DNA of 64,000 bases from Imbricaverruca yamaguchii (Eukaryota; Arthropoda; Thecostraca; Neoverrucidae), in the NCBI GenBank assembly GCA_034440575.1, contig JAOTOL010001211.1, positions 1-64,000 of the forward strand, read 5' to 3'. Position 1 is the stretch's first letter; every line of letters begins with the position of its first letter. Of the stretch, positions 1 through 11,700 are shown piece by piece. Made by a program: the position numbers and the translations under genes. The notes under the pieces are model-generated. The model was not told the origin of the DNA. It saw nothing but the letters and a program-made list of their open reading frames with translations, and searched no databases.

Positions 1-294
1 ATTGCTGTAGGCAACAAACAACACCACAACAGCCACAATTCACGCAGTACGACAAAGACGCCCGCAAGGAAAATCCCACGCAGCCCCGTCGGCAGGCTGA
101 AAGATTGCAACTTAGAGCCCGTGTGTGACGAACCACGACAGACGATTGAGCCTGTTTATCACACGCACACACACACAAGGCTACTCAGTAAGAGCAGCAG
201 CATTGAATGACTAGAAGACAGTTGTGTGTAAAAGGCTATGGTTGCCCCTAGCCTCCACCTGTCAGACGGACGCCGCCCGGCACGCCATCACGCC
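1..294. other. Left-edge segment without a recognised gene
   Basis: No exon or mobile element is recognised. A short CA-rich stretch lies at about 160-178. The missing 3' exon(s) of the TBC1D16-like gene would be expected around here or beyond the left edge, but nothing resembling the family's C-terminus was found. Confidence 0.4.
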
Positions 295-585
295 GCCGCC
301 CCGACCGGCGCCGGGTGTAACTGCGGACGGGTGCGGGTCACCGCCGCGGCGCCGCCGCCCCGACCGGCGCCGGGTGTAACTGCGGACGGGTGCGGGTCAC
401 CGCCACCTCGCCTGCGGACGGGTGCGGGTCACCGCCACCCCGCCCCTGCGGACGGGTGCGGAGTCACCGCGACCTCGCCCTGCGGACGGGTGCGGGTCAC
501 CGCCACCTCGCCCTGCGGACGGGTGCGGGTCGCCGCGACCTCGCCCTGCGGACGGGTGCGGGTCACCGCCGCGGCGCCGGGCACG
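295..585. repeat. GC-rich minisatellite, about 32 bp unit
   Basis: The core CTGCGGACGGGTGCGGGTCA recurs about seven times. The first two units are longer (60 bp, 301-360 and 361-420) and later units are about 32 bp. Overlapping reading frames here are low-complexity Arg/Pro/Ala and are treated as by-products of the repeat. Confidence 0.85.
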
Positions 586-2319
586 CCTGGCCGGTGGCCG
601 TCGCCGTGGCCGACGCAGTGGAGCCGTTGACGCGGCGCGCGCCCCCCTGGCCCGCCGCCGCCGTCGGTGGCCGTGCACAGACACCTAGCGAGCACGGCAC
701 CGACTCAGGCTGAGGAACCGATGCAGCAGAGCGCGCCTGTGGGGCCTGGGGACGGCCAATGTCACGCCTGCTCGCACACACGGAACAACAGGCGGATCAG
801 GTCAATCATCACCGACTGAGACCGTTGAGAATTTGCCATGCGAGTTCACCAAAGTCACGGGCGCAAAAACAACGAATACGTCGTCCAGAGAGCACAAGCT
901 GAAGTCATAGCTGAGTCGACACAGTTCCTGTGGTGGTGCAAGTCGTATGGACGTGAAACGGAAGATCACAGGTAGTACATCGGGTGCCACCTTGCCATGA
1001 GCGGACACATGTCCCCCTGTGCCATCTGTATCCGTCTCTGCAGGGGGGGATGAACGGCAGGGACGCGGCGAGGTCGGACTACAGGCTTAGTGTGGAATAT
1101 ATGATGGGGGTTTTCCTTGACATATGACTATATATCAAGGGAAAAGTTTTCGTTTCATATATAACTACGTCAATTTAAAAATTATATAGTAATTTTCACC
1201 ACCTGGATTACCCCAGCACCACCGCTTTACATCGACAACACACTGCGTAGCGCCTACCGGAGCCGACGTTTTCCCACATGCGGTGCCGTCGTCGGAAACT
1301 TTTGAAAAGTCAAGTTGTCTGTCTAGTTATATATCAAGGTCAATGGGTATACCACACACATCTGCCAGTCGACGTGTGTGAACTGTTGCCAAGTGGCTCG
1401 ATTGGTGAAAACAACGCAATGAGAAACTTGAAATTATGTGAAAAGTAACTGCGAGATTGTGACTTCCAAATTGAACTTCTGTCATTGCTGATGTTTGGAT
1501 CGTGCATGACCTACCTGTATGGCAGTGGGCATCACAGTAGTTTAAAGCATGCCCGGATTGCTTCGACATGATTTGAACTATTGCTCTGATGAGAACAATG
1601 CATTCGAAATGCCGAGTAATATCGTTCAATTGTTGTTTGAAGTCGTACTTTCGCAGACAATCAATTCAAACTTTCAAGTTCGCCAAGTTCACTAAGTTAA
1701 GGAAGCATATCGCGTGTGGAAGAGCTGTAACTGGTCGCGCAACTTATTTACCAACTCACCGAAAACCATCTATCGATAAACCCACGGCCTACACCGGGGG
1801 CCGGCGACCAACACACCCACAAGGGACCGCGACAGCGTGTTGGTGGAAAACCAGCCACACAACCGAATGCCGAACGCATCAGAGGTTGGAACGGCTCGAC
1901 TGATCGCGAGAAGAGACCTCACGTTTTGCACGCTGAGCTTGGGCGACAGCACAGGTGTGTCGTGAAATACACCATCACAATCCACAATCAAATCAGTAGT
2001 AATCGCATAAGTAATCGCAATATTAAAACTAAAGTAATCAATAGTACGGAACAAGTAAACTGTGGAAGGGACAGTGGAAGCGGGATACTCACTGTCCACT
2101 GTCAGGAAGAACAATGAAGTATCTCGCTCACACAACCCTAGATCCTCTCTCACTTCATGGTATTGCTGGCTTCATGCCGACAGTGCGAGATGCCTCCATC
2201 GTGGCATTCTGCCGCTCCATTGACACCTTCGACTGCCCAAGGCGAAGCGTAATTACTGTCTGACCCAATTCTAGTGTACATCCCTTATGTTACCGTTTTT
2301 TTCAAACACACGCTGAACC
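586..2319. other. Sequence with no supported gene
   Basis: Unique-looking sequence of changing GC content. No exon of the TBC1D16-like gene, no recognisable transposon protein and no RNA gene were seen. Confidence 0.4.
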
Positions 2320-2515
2320 GGCGCCCGCCGACGACCCACCTTCTTGAACACGAGCTACGCTGGGCCAGCGTCCGCCGGCGACCCACCTTCCTGGGCCCAA
2401 AACCGCGCCCGCCGACGACCCACCTTCCTGAGCACGAGCTACGCTGGGCCCAGCGCGCCGACGACCCACCTTCCTGAGCACGAGCTCGGGTAAGACCGGC
2501 GACCGCGGTGCCGAC
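2320..2515 (-). repeat. Tandem array copied from the adjacent exon end and splice donor
   Basis: On the minus strand, imperfect units of about 35-50 bp carry GAGCTCGTGCTCAGGAAG followed by GTGGGTCGTCGG. This closely resembles the end of the neighbouring TBC exon, GGCTGGTGCTCAAGAAG then GCGGGTCGGC. About four units follow directly downstream of the donor at 2516. Several copies keep a GTGGGT donor-like sequence. Confidence 0.7.
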
Positions 2516-2732
2516 CCGCCTTCTTGAGCACCAGCCGGCCATCCATGTGCTGGCTGACGGTGGTGAAGTGCAGCAGAACGGCGTCGGCGTTCGCGGCGCG
2601 CGACGTCACGTCGGCGGCGTACGCGGCGCCACGGCCCGAACGAACAGACTGAAGTGGCGCGTGTGCGGACACGCCCAGCAGCACTCCCCAGATCCGCAGC
2701 GCGTCGGCTCAGCAAACTCGCGCCGGAAACAC
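2516..2732 (-). CDS. TBC1D16: TBC1D16-like exon, end of TBC domain (frameshifted)
   Basis: Three frames must be stitched to follow the family. CFRREFAEP, then LRIW in a second frame, then ECCWA..HFSLFVRAVA back in the first, then AYAADVTSR..LLHFTTVSQHMDG ending LVLKKA in the second. This implies one missing base near 2687, one extra G in the run around 2673-2676 and one missing base near 2630. The family phase places the start at G2732, but the preceding dinucleotide is GG rather than AG. The donor is GCGG|GTCGGC. Sequence error or genuine decay are both possible. Confidence 0.65.
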
Positions 2733-5700
2733 CCGAGCCACCGAGCGCAACATGGCTTACACCGTGGTGAGGTGCAGAGTCCAATATAACTGATATAGAC
2801 ACAGGACAGCAAGATGTCGGGAAAACACCTGACAGTCCGACCTGACTGAATAGATACAGGACAAGACACCAGGGGAAACACGGTCCATCAAGCGCAACAG
2901 GGCTTACACCGTGGCGAGGTGCTGCAGTCCGACCTGACTGATATAGATACAGGACAAGACACCGAACGGTCATCGAGGCGCAACAGACACCGTGGCGAGG
3001 TGCTCCCATCGAGCGCAACAGGGCTTACAACGTGAAATGCTGCATACCATTATTCAGCCATGTGCGCATACCATTCTTCAGCATCACAGATTCGACGCAA
3101 ATGTGTGTGGGGGGCGGTGGTGTGCACATACATTTAAGTTATCCGGTAAAGCTAGGGATGTGAGGGAGGATGACATCCGGGTAAGTCTTTTAAATCAACC
3201 AAATTGACTAAAAATGGCCAAAGAGCTAAATGCAAAATGACAAATGCTTATGCACACAGTATAATTAGTGTACTTCTCCTGCGTTAAAATCACTCCAAAC
3301 TTCACCGGGCTACTTCAATCTGATGCATATTCAGCATAATTCACTCTGGGACATTTGCCCTCCAATCCACTTTCTCAGCATGCCCAATCAGCTCTGGATC
3401 AGGCAGATCGATGCAATGATAAATTATTCGTGAAATAGAGTGGATTACTGCACTTACTTCCTGAACTGTACACTAAAACAACAACTGAACACTTACTGAA
3501 CACCAAAGAGAAACAGCCTACCTATGATGTGGTCTGCCGTTCAATACAATTTGCCATTGTATGACATACTTATCCGTGACATTATCACAAGTATTCTCAT
3601 ATTAGTGTCTCTCAAAATAAACGCAAAAGATGCACATTTAACCATGGTATGGGCTCAAAATTGAGTTCGAAGGACTTGGTTGGCTGGTTATTGGTTTCAC
3701 GACACATCGACCGTTGTCATGTAGCATCGCCAGTCTCTTACGCCGATTGGCCCCGTGCGAAGAGTAGCGACAGGTGAGACTTGAACCCACAACATTTCGA
3801 TTGCGAGACGGGCAACTTACCCCTAGACTACTCGTCCCCGAGTTTGGAGTACTTAAGCAATATTCTAAGCGACATCGTGTCCATGTGTAAGTTAAACATC
3901 TTAATGGACTCGTTTGCACATCTCTAATGAAAACCATCATTTTAACGTTGGCTGGGTGTGTCGTGTCGCCACCCACAGCAGGAGCCAGCGGTGAGTGAAG
4001 AGCAGCTCCAGACCATCCTCCAGCTGGCTGAGGTGGCGGTACAGCTCTGGTGTCAGCAGCCGCAGCAGCTCCCGCAGGAGAGCCTGCCGGCAAAGGCCAC
4101 GGACATAGTCGTCACCGGTCAGCCGTCACCGGTCAGCCGTCACAGCCGTCACAGGTCAGCGGTCAGTCGCCACAGGTCAGCCGCCACAGGTCAGCCGTCA
4201 CCCGCCGTCCCGCGTCAGCCGCCACAGGTCAGCCGTCACCGGCCAGCCGCCACGGCGCCGTCACCGTTCGGTCCGACAGAGTAGTCAAGGCTCGGCATAG
4301 GGCCATCGCCGGCCAACGGAGCACTCACCAGCTGCCGGTCCATGACGTCATCACGGGGAAGACGACGGCGGCGGACCGCTTGAGGAGCGCGTCCAGCGCC
4401 CAGTAGGCGTCGGCTGGCTGCGGCAGCGTCTGTAGCAGCGGCGCCAGCAGGTCCGACATGCCCTGCGCGTAGCCGAGGCTGGGGTTCTCGGCGGCGAACC
4501 CAGCAGGATTTGCCTGCCGGTCATCATGTAATGGGTCGGTCGAATACCAGCCAATTGTGGGACAAAAATCAACAGTCCGGCAGTCAACAGTCCGGCAGTC
4601 AACAGTCTGCTGGCAGTCAACATCCCGGTAGTCAACAGTCCGGCAGTCAACAATCTGCTGGCAGTCAACAGTCCGGCACACAACGGTCAGTCGTAGTCAG
4701 CCGAACAACACCGCCATTCACAGTCGATCAGCCAACACTGCACCAGTGAACAGCTCAGCAATAAAGCTCCGTTGGTCACTAGCATACAACAAAAAAACAT
4801 TCGGAAAGTAAGCTTACTTTCGGAGCCTTTGAATGGTCATTTGACGGCTCATTGTCCCTTCTAGATACGGATACAGATACAGACTTGTTTGAAGTAACCC
4901 ACCCTGGACTCGTGGTTATTAAAACCTCCCGTGAAATGTTTAAAGCAGTAGGGCGAAAAGTCAGTGCGATAGAACAACTACACAGGCTGTCATACAAGTA
5001 CTAATGAAATGCAGCGGGGCAAACCGTACACCAGTCCGACTCAGGGGCGGCGCATCACACAGGTGCCGCCGCCGGTAGCGACCGAAGATCGGCACGGGAA
5101 GTCGACATACACAGGTGCCGCCGCCGGTAGCGACCGAAGATCGGCACGGGAAGCCGGCATCACACGGGTGCCGCCGCCGGTAGCGACCGAAGATCGGCAC
5201 AGGAAGCCGGCATCACACAGGTGCCGCCGCCGGTGGCGACCGAAGATCGGCACGGGAAGCCGGCATCACACAGGTGCCGCCGCCGGTAGCGACCGAAGAT
5301 CGGCACGGGAAGCCGGCATCACACAGGTGCCGCCGCTGGTGGCGACCGAAGATCGGCACGGGATGCCGCCAGCCGGTGCCGCCGCCGGTGGCGAGCGAAG
5401 ATCAGCACGGGATGCCGCAGCAGCTCGGGTGGCAACGAGTTGTACAACAGTGGGGCTCTGCAGTTAAATCACCTCTTCCCCATCTCAGTGTAGGACCGGG
5501 ACACAAACAGGTGATGGTACTGACGGGTGGTTCGATCGCGTGTCTCCCGCCACGGTGGTTAGACCATGAGCCAGCGCCTCGGACCCTTCATAATGGCGCA
5601 CCTTGTGCGTGAGGCACAGGGTGTGATGCCTGACTAGGTTCTCCGCAATGGGCCAGTCTAATCTCCCCAGTAGATCACAAACAATGTCAAGCTTTTTTGG

Positions 5701-8700
5701 GACTGAAAACTATTTTTGCTGTGTTTTCTTTTTGACCATGCGAAATAGGGTATTTTGGTTCAAGTGTCGTACACAAGAATGCAGCTGCGGATTTCCGAAA
5801 GGACCAGGGCATTGACCAGCGCGGAGATGACAGGACTAGAAGCTCAAGTTACCTATTGGAAGGCTGGGGCGAGGCTCGCTAATATCAGGAATGGCCATCA
5901 TATCTGAGAGTGCCTTTCGACAAAGTGGAAGCCCCCTTTTGCCGTTCATGGTACCCCTTGATGGCACTGCAGTGCGTTTCACGTTACTTGAGGTAACCTC
6001 AAATGATCCAGATACGATCTCAGCAAGTTATGTTGCCATGAATTGTTAGTTTATCTACAAAATTTCCCTAGTCAAAACTATGTCCGCATTTTTGCACAAT
6101 ATTTCGTTAAGTGACTTTTTGATACACCTAAAGTGCCCTTTTCGGAGTTACGGTGCCCTTTTGTCGAAGTGCCATCTGATGTTGACGGATGCTTCCTTGC
6201 ACCTGATGCTGCCAAGAAGGTGATACGTAACCTTCCTTGGTGTATGCCTTATCGACCCCAAATGATCACGTGATCAGAGCCTCTGCTCGCCACCAGCGAG
6301 ACAAACCTTCACAGCAGCGACATCCCAGCTGGTCGTGGCTCAGTCCGCGGGCGACATCGTCCGGCGATCTGACTCGGCCTGACCTCAGCCGACCCCGACT
6401 GACCTGAGGGTGGCCACGTTCGGGTTGGCGGGGCCGCAGAAGAACGGATTGGCCGGGTCCGTGCGCACCACGTCCTTGTCCACGGTGGATACCACCAGCC
6501 GCTGGAAGTTGGTTCGCGCCGCGTCCGTCAGCAGTGTCGGCAGCGCGCTGGCCAATCACAGGGCAGGAATAAGGGACCAGCGCCGCATCCGTCAACAGTG
6601 TCGGCAGCACACTGGCCAGTCGTAGGGCGGCAATAATGGGCCAACGCCGCATCCGTCAGCAGCGTCGGCAGCGCGCTGGCCAATCACAGGGCGGGAATAA
6701 GGGGCCAGCGCCGCATCCGTCAACAGTGTCGGCAGCACACTGGCCAATCACAGAGCGGCAATAATGGGCCAGCGCCGCATCCGTCAGCAGCGTCGGCAAC
6801 GAGCACACACTCCTACTTCACCCATCATTGGTAGCTCGCAGTTCGAGTTCAATGACAGAATTAGAACACAAGTCCGTCGTCAACGTTTCGACAATACTGT
6901 CTGCTTCACTAACGTTGACTTGCCGTTTGATAGGCAGCTGCTTGGGAAATAATGGCTCCCTCATTGGGGTATAACCCAGTTCTGGTCAGGGCCGAAATTA
7001 AACAATTCATGCGAATGCCACACCACCATCACATGCGATCTCACCCAACCTCACCCCAAGAATGCTAACATTACAGCTGCTGCATCACCTTCCCAGACCT
7101 AACATATCTGATATAGCTGCTTAACTAAGTATGCGCCAAGTTCGAGCAATTGTATCCTAATTGAAGCTCCGTAAGAAGGAATTAAATAATCTAATGAGAT
7201 GAAGACAACATTAAAAAACAAGTATTTCAGACGTCCGTCTTCAAAATACCATAACTTCCCGACTATCAGTACATCATAGCATTTGCACCTTGTCATCAAC
7301 CATATGCACCAGGTGGAAATGTGGCACCAATCGTTGTCCAATTTGGTGCTTCCAGCAGCGACTGACGCAGAGACACGGTCCCCCTCAGACACGAGCACAC
7401 CCCGCACCTCCGCACACGGGAGCGCCATGCACGGCTTGCAGGGGATGGGGGACTTGTCACAAGACGCTGAATTGACTTGGCAAGAGGAATCTTCCCTAGG
7501 TGCGTCAGCGGGTGCCACAGTAGGTGCTCCAGTGGGTTCGGCAGTGGATGTGTCAGGCTTACCCACCTGATCCGCTCGTACTCGTGCCGCAGCTGCTGCC
7601 GCAGCTCTGTCCGCTCCTTCTCGGAGGCGGAGATGGGGAACACGCCGAGCAGGAGAGGCCACACCACCGGCCGCAGGCGTGCATCAAGCCCGCAGAAGAA
7701 CACCAGCTGCACAGCAGGTGAACAGACATCACGTCAGTGCACACACACAACGGTGAGGGGGCAGGAATAACGCCATTTGCGGAAGCCCACGCACGCCCAC
7801 CCCACATCCGTCAGCAGCGTCGGCAACGCGCTGGCCAATCACAAGGCGGCAATAAGGGACCAGCGCCGCGTCCGTCAACAGTGTCGGCAGCACACTGGCA
7901 ATCACAGGGCGGCAATAATGGGCCAGCGCCGCATCCGTCAGCAGTGTCGGCAACTGGGGAGGGATGACCGAGTGGTTAAGGTGTGTAGCTCTGGATACCA
8001 AAAGTCTCGGGTTCAACGCTGGCACCACTCGGTGCGAGACATTTCCTAATTTTGTGGCCCAATGGCGAAACGGTGTGTGCGGCGCCATTAGCCGTGATCG
8101 TGCATAAAGTGGGTTGAGAACCACCCGATAGAAATAAAATAAAAACATACCGGCGCGAGGAAGTTGAAATGCAACGCTCAGGGTATCAGAGTGGATAAAA
8201 TGTAGCTTAAAAGACAGTAGAAAATCAGCAAGGTATCTGGGAAAGTATGTTGAAATATGACTTATAATTAGTGTAGTGAGCTGGTGCTGGAGCTGGCCCT
8301 GCGCCACGCTGGGCCGCCGGCGCCGGTGGCGCCGGTGTCACGTGGCACTCGGCGCGTCACGTGGTCACGTGGTCACTGTCACGTGGTCACGGCCGTCAGC
8401 GGTTTCTGCAGCGCGGTCTGTGGTTGGGGCGGCTAGGTCGGCGGCGCGCGGGGGGTGACTGCCCGCAGTTGGTCGAGGGGACGCGTGGCCGGTGCTCGTG
8501 GCTGGGTCGCCGGACACTGCCAATACACGTCCTTCCCCGTGCTCGGCACTTACTTTCTAATCGGCAACTACAAGCTATTTCGGCCATACATTGCGAATAC
8601 GATGCCGTGGCACGGGGATGAAGAGGGAGAGCCGCGGGAGGCGACGTCGGGCACGAGTGGATTGGTGAACTTCGCGGAGGTGTCGGGGACCCTGGGTGTG

Positions 8701-11700
8701 GCAGGCCCGCGTAATTTCGACACGCGCCACATACCCGAGTTCAGCGGGACAGTGAATGTGGCCGAGTGGTTTACGCGGGCAGAGAAACTGTGCCGACGAC
8801 GCGGCGTCAACTTCGTGGACGTCATCCCGGAACGGCTGACTGGGGCAGCCTTCGCTGTCTGGGAGCAGCTACCCGACAAGGCGCAGGACTCCATGGCGGC
8901 TGTCCGCGACGCGTTATACGACGCGTTCGCGTTAAACCGGCACGCCGCGTACGCCGCCTTCCAGGACCGAGGACTGCGACCAGGGGAGTCCGTGGACGCC
9001 TACTTGGCGGACCTGCGCCGCCTCATAGCGCTGGTCTCGGACGAGAAGCTCCCCGAGTCCATCCTGGACGCCAAATTCATATCGGGGTTGCCAGCACCGG
9101 TACGGAGCCAGCTAAAGGCAGGTACGCGAGCACAGCGGATGGCGCTGCCGAGTCTCGTCCGCTTGGCCCGGGACATCCTGAGCGATGACCATCACGAGGT
9201 GCTGGCTGCGGCAGCAGCGTCGCGGCCCGCGCCCCCGCCGTCTCGTCAGGAAGCGCGGCGGCCACGACTACCGCGACGCTGCTGGACATGCGGGAGGGAG
9301 GGTCATCTCGCCGCGGCCTGCCCAAACGCATCGGGGGACGCGTCAGCGCGAGCGCCGTCTCCGGATCAGTAGATCGCGCCCTTCCAGTCGCCCGGATGCA
9401 AGTGGACGGCAGCGAGCGACGCGTGTTGGTGGACTCCGGATGCACTGACACGCTCGTGTACCGAGGTTGCTGTCGGCGGTGGACGCCACGGACGGTGGAA
9501 ATGAGAACCGTGAACGGGGGAACGTTACGGTGCAGTGGGTCGGTCACGGTCAAGGTGGAATACCAGGGCAGGCGAGTGATGCTCGCGGCGCTGGTTGTGC
9601 CAGACCACCCGCTCGGTGTGGACGTGGTTCTGGGGATGTCGGGCATCACGGCCCTGGGTGGCATCAGCCTGCGGACACCGACAGACGTGCGGGTCTGTGC
9701 GGCGGCAGTTGAGGTCGACCGTCGGGACTTGGCCGTGGATGCAGCGGACTTCACGGCGCGATTCGCCGCGCGGACGGGCGAATGGACCGTGGCATGGGTG
9801 TGGGCAGACGGGAACGGTCCCGAGAGCCTGCGGAACCGAGTCGCGGAGTATGCGGTACCGCCGGCGGTTCGGCCGGCGTACGACGCTGAATTGGAGCTGT
9901 GGATCCGGGAGGGGTGGCTGCAGCCGTATGACGAGCGGGTGGATGGCCCGGCCCGTGGCCTGATCCCTCTGATGGCGGTCCGGCAGCCGAATCGGGACAG
10001 GGTGCGCCCTGTCTTGGACTACCGTGAGTTGAATGGCCACATTACCGCACACACCGCGGACGCGGACGTTTGTGCTGCCCAGCTTCGCCGCTGGCGACGG
10101 CACGGCGCTCACGTCGCGGTGGTGAACCTGCGGAAGGCGTACCTTCAGCTCCGGTTGGACCGGCGGCTGTGGCCGTATCAGACGGTGGAGGTGCGAGGCC
10201 AGAGGTATTGCCTGACTCGCGTCGGCTTTGGGCTGAACGTCGCGCCGCTCGTCATGAAGGCCATGGTGCGGGCCGTCCTGCTCCAGGATGCCGCGGTGAG
10301 CCGGGGGGTGCTGCCCTACGTGGACGATCTACTGGTAGACGAGGACATTGTCAGCGCAGACCACGTCGTGGAGCACTTCGCCCGGTACGGTCTGGTCTGT
10401 AAGCCGCCGGAGCGGGCGGCCGAGGGAGCGCGACTGCTCGGGCTGCGGGTGCGCGCGGACGACGGAGAACTGTGCTGGCGCCGCGACAACCCGGTGGCCG
10501 CGCCCCCGGAGGTGCTGACACGTCGAACGTTGTTCGCGTGGTGCGGCCACCTGGTGTCCCACCTGCCGGTGGTGGGGTGGCTGCGTCTGGCGGCCGCGTG
10601 GTTAAAGCGGCGCGTCAACGCCCTGACGACAGGCTGGGACGACCCGACAATGGACGCCGGGCTGCGCGAGCAGGTCGACTGTGTCGCGGTGCGGGTAAGG
10701 GGGGCCGACCCGGCACGAGGCCCCTGGCAGCTGAAGGGGGACAAGTTGGTGGTGTGGACGGACGCCAGTTCCCTTGCTGCCGGGGTCATCCTGGAGGATC
10801 CGGTCAGTGGCGCCGTGGAGGACGCGAGCTGGCTACGGCCGGAGTCGAAGGCGGCCATGCACATCAACATGGCCGAGCTGGACGCGGCGCTCAGCGGTGT
10901 CAACATGGCGGTTGCGTGGGGGATTACCACCATCGACCTTCGTACCGACTCGGCCACGGTTCACAAGTGGATCGATGACGCCCTGAGCGGCCGCTCTCGC
11001 CTGCGGACTAAGGCGCACGGGGAGATGCTTATCCGCCAGAGGATCGACGTCATTCGACAGCTAGTGGAGGAGTTTCGCCTGAAGATGACGGTCCGCCTGG
11101 TAAAATCCGCGGACAAGCCGGCGGACGCACTCACCCGTGTGCCAAAAGAGTGGCTTCGACTGCCGGGCTCATCAACTGACGCGCCACCAGGCGCCGTCGC
11201 GGCAGCCGTGGCCCCGCGACCAGACGCCGACCCCGCCCGGATACGTGAGGTGCACGAGAACACCGGGCACCAGGGGGTCCGCCGGACGCTCTGGTATGTG
11301 CGTCGGAGCGAGGACGCGCGTGCCACCCGGTCAGCGGTGCGAGCGGTGATCCAGCAGTGCGATGTGTGCCAGTCCATCGACCCGGCACCTGCGCGCTGGC
11401 AGCGCGGGTCACTGAGCGTGCCGCTGACGTGGGAACGCCTAGCCATCGACGTTACCCACTACCGGGGCCGGTCGTACCTGACGGTGATCGACTGTGGGCC
11501 TTCCCGGTACGGGATGTGGCGGCTGCTGCGCCGTTCCGACGCGGCCGAGGTCACGGGCCAGCTGGAAACCATCTTCCTGGAACGGGGCGCGCCGGCTGAG
11601 TTGCTGTTGGACAACGCGACAGAATTCCGGGGTCGTCGGATGGCTGCGTTCGCGGCGCGCTGGGGGGTCCGGCTGCGCTTTCGGGCCGTGCACGAGGCAG

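Noticed and set aside
238..713. GC-rich frames as the missing last exon of the TBC1D16-like gene
   Set aside because: Minisatellite translations with no resemblance to the family C-terminus.
5060..5425. CRISPR-like regular spacing
   Set aside because: Units are contiguous 53 bp repeats without unique spacers; the host is a eukaryote.
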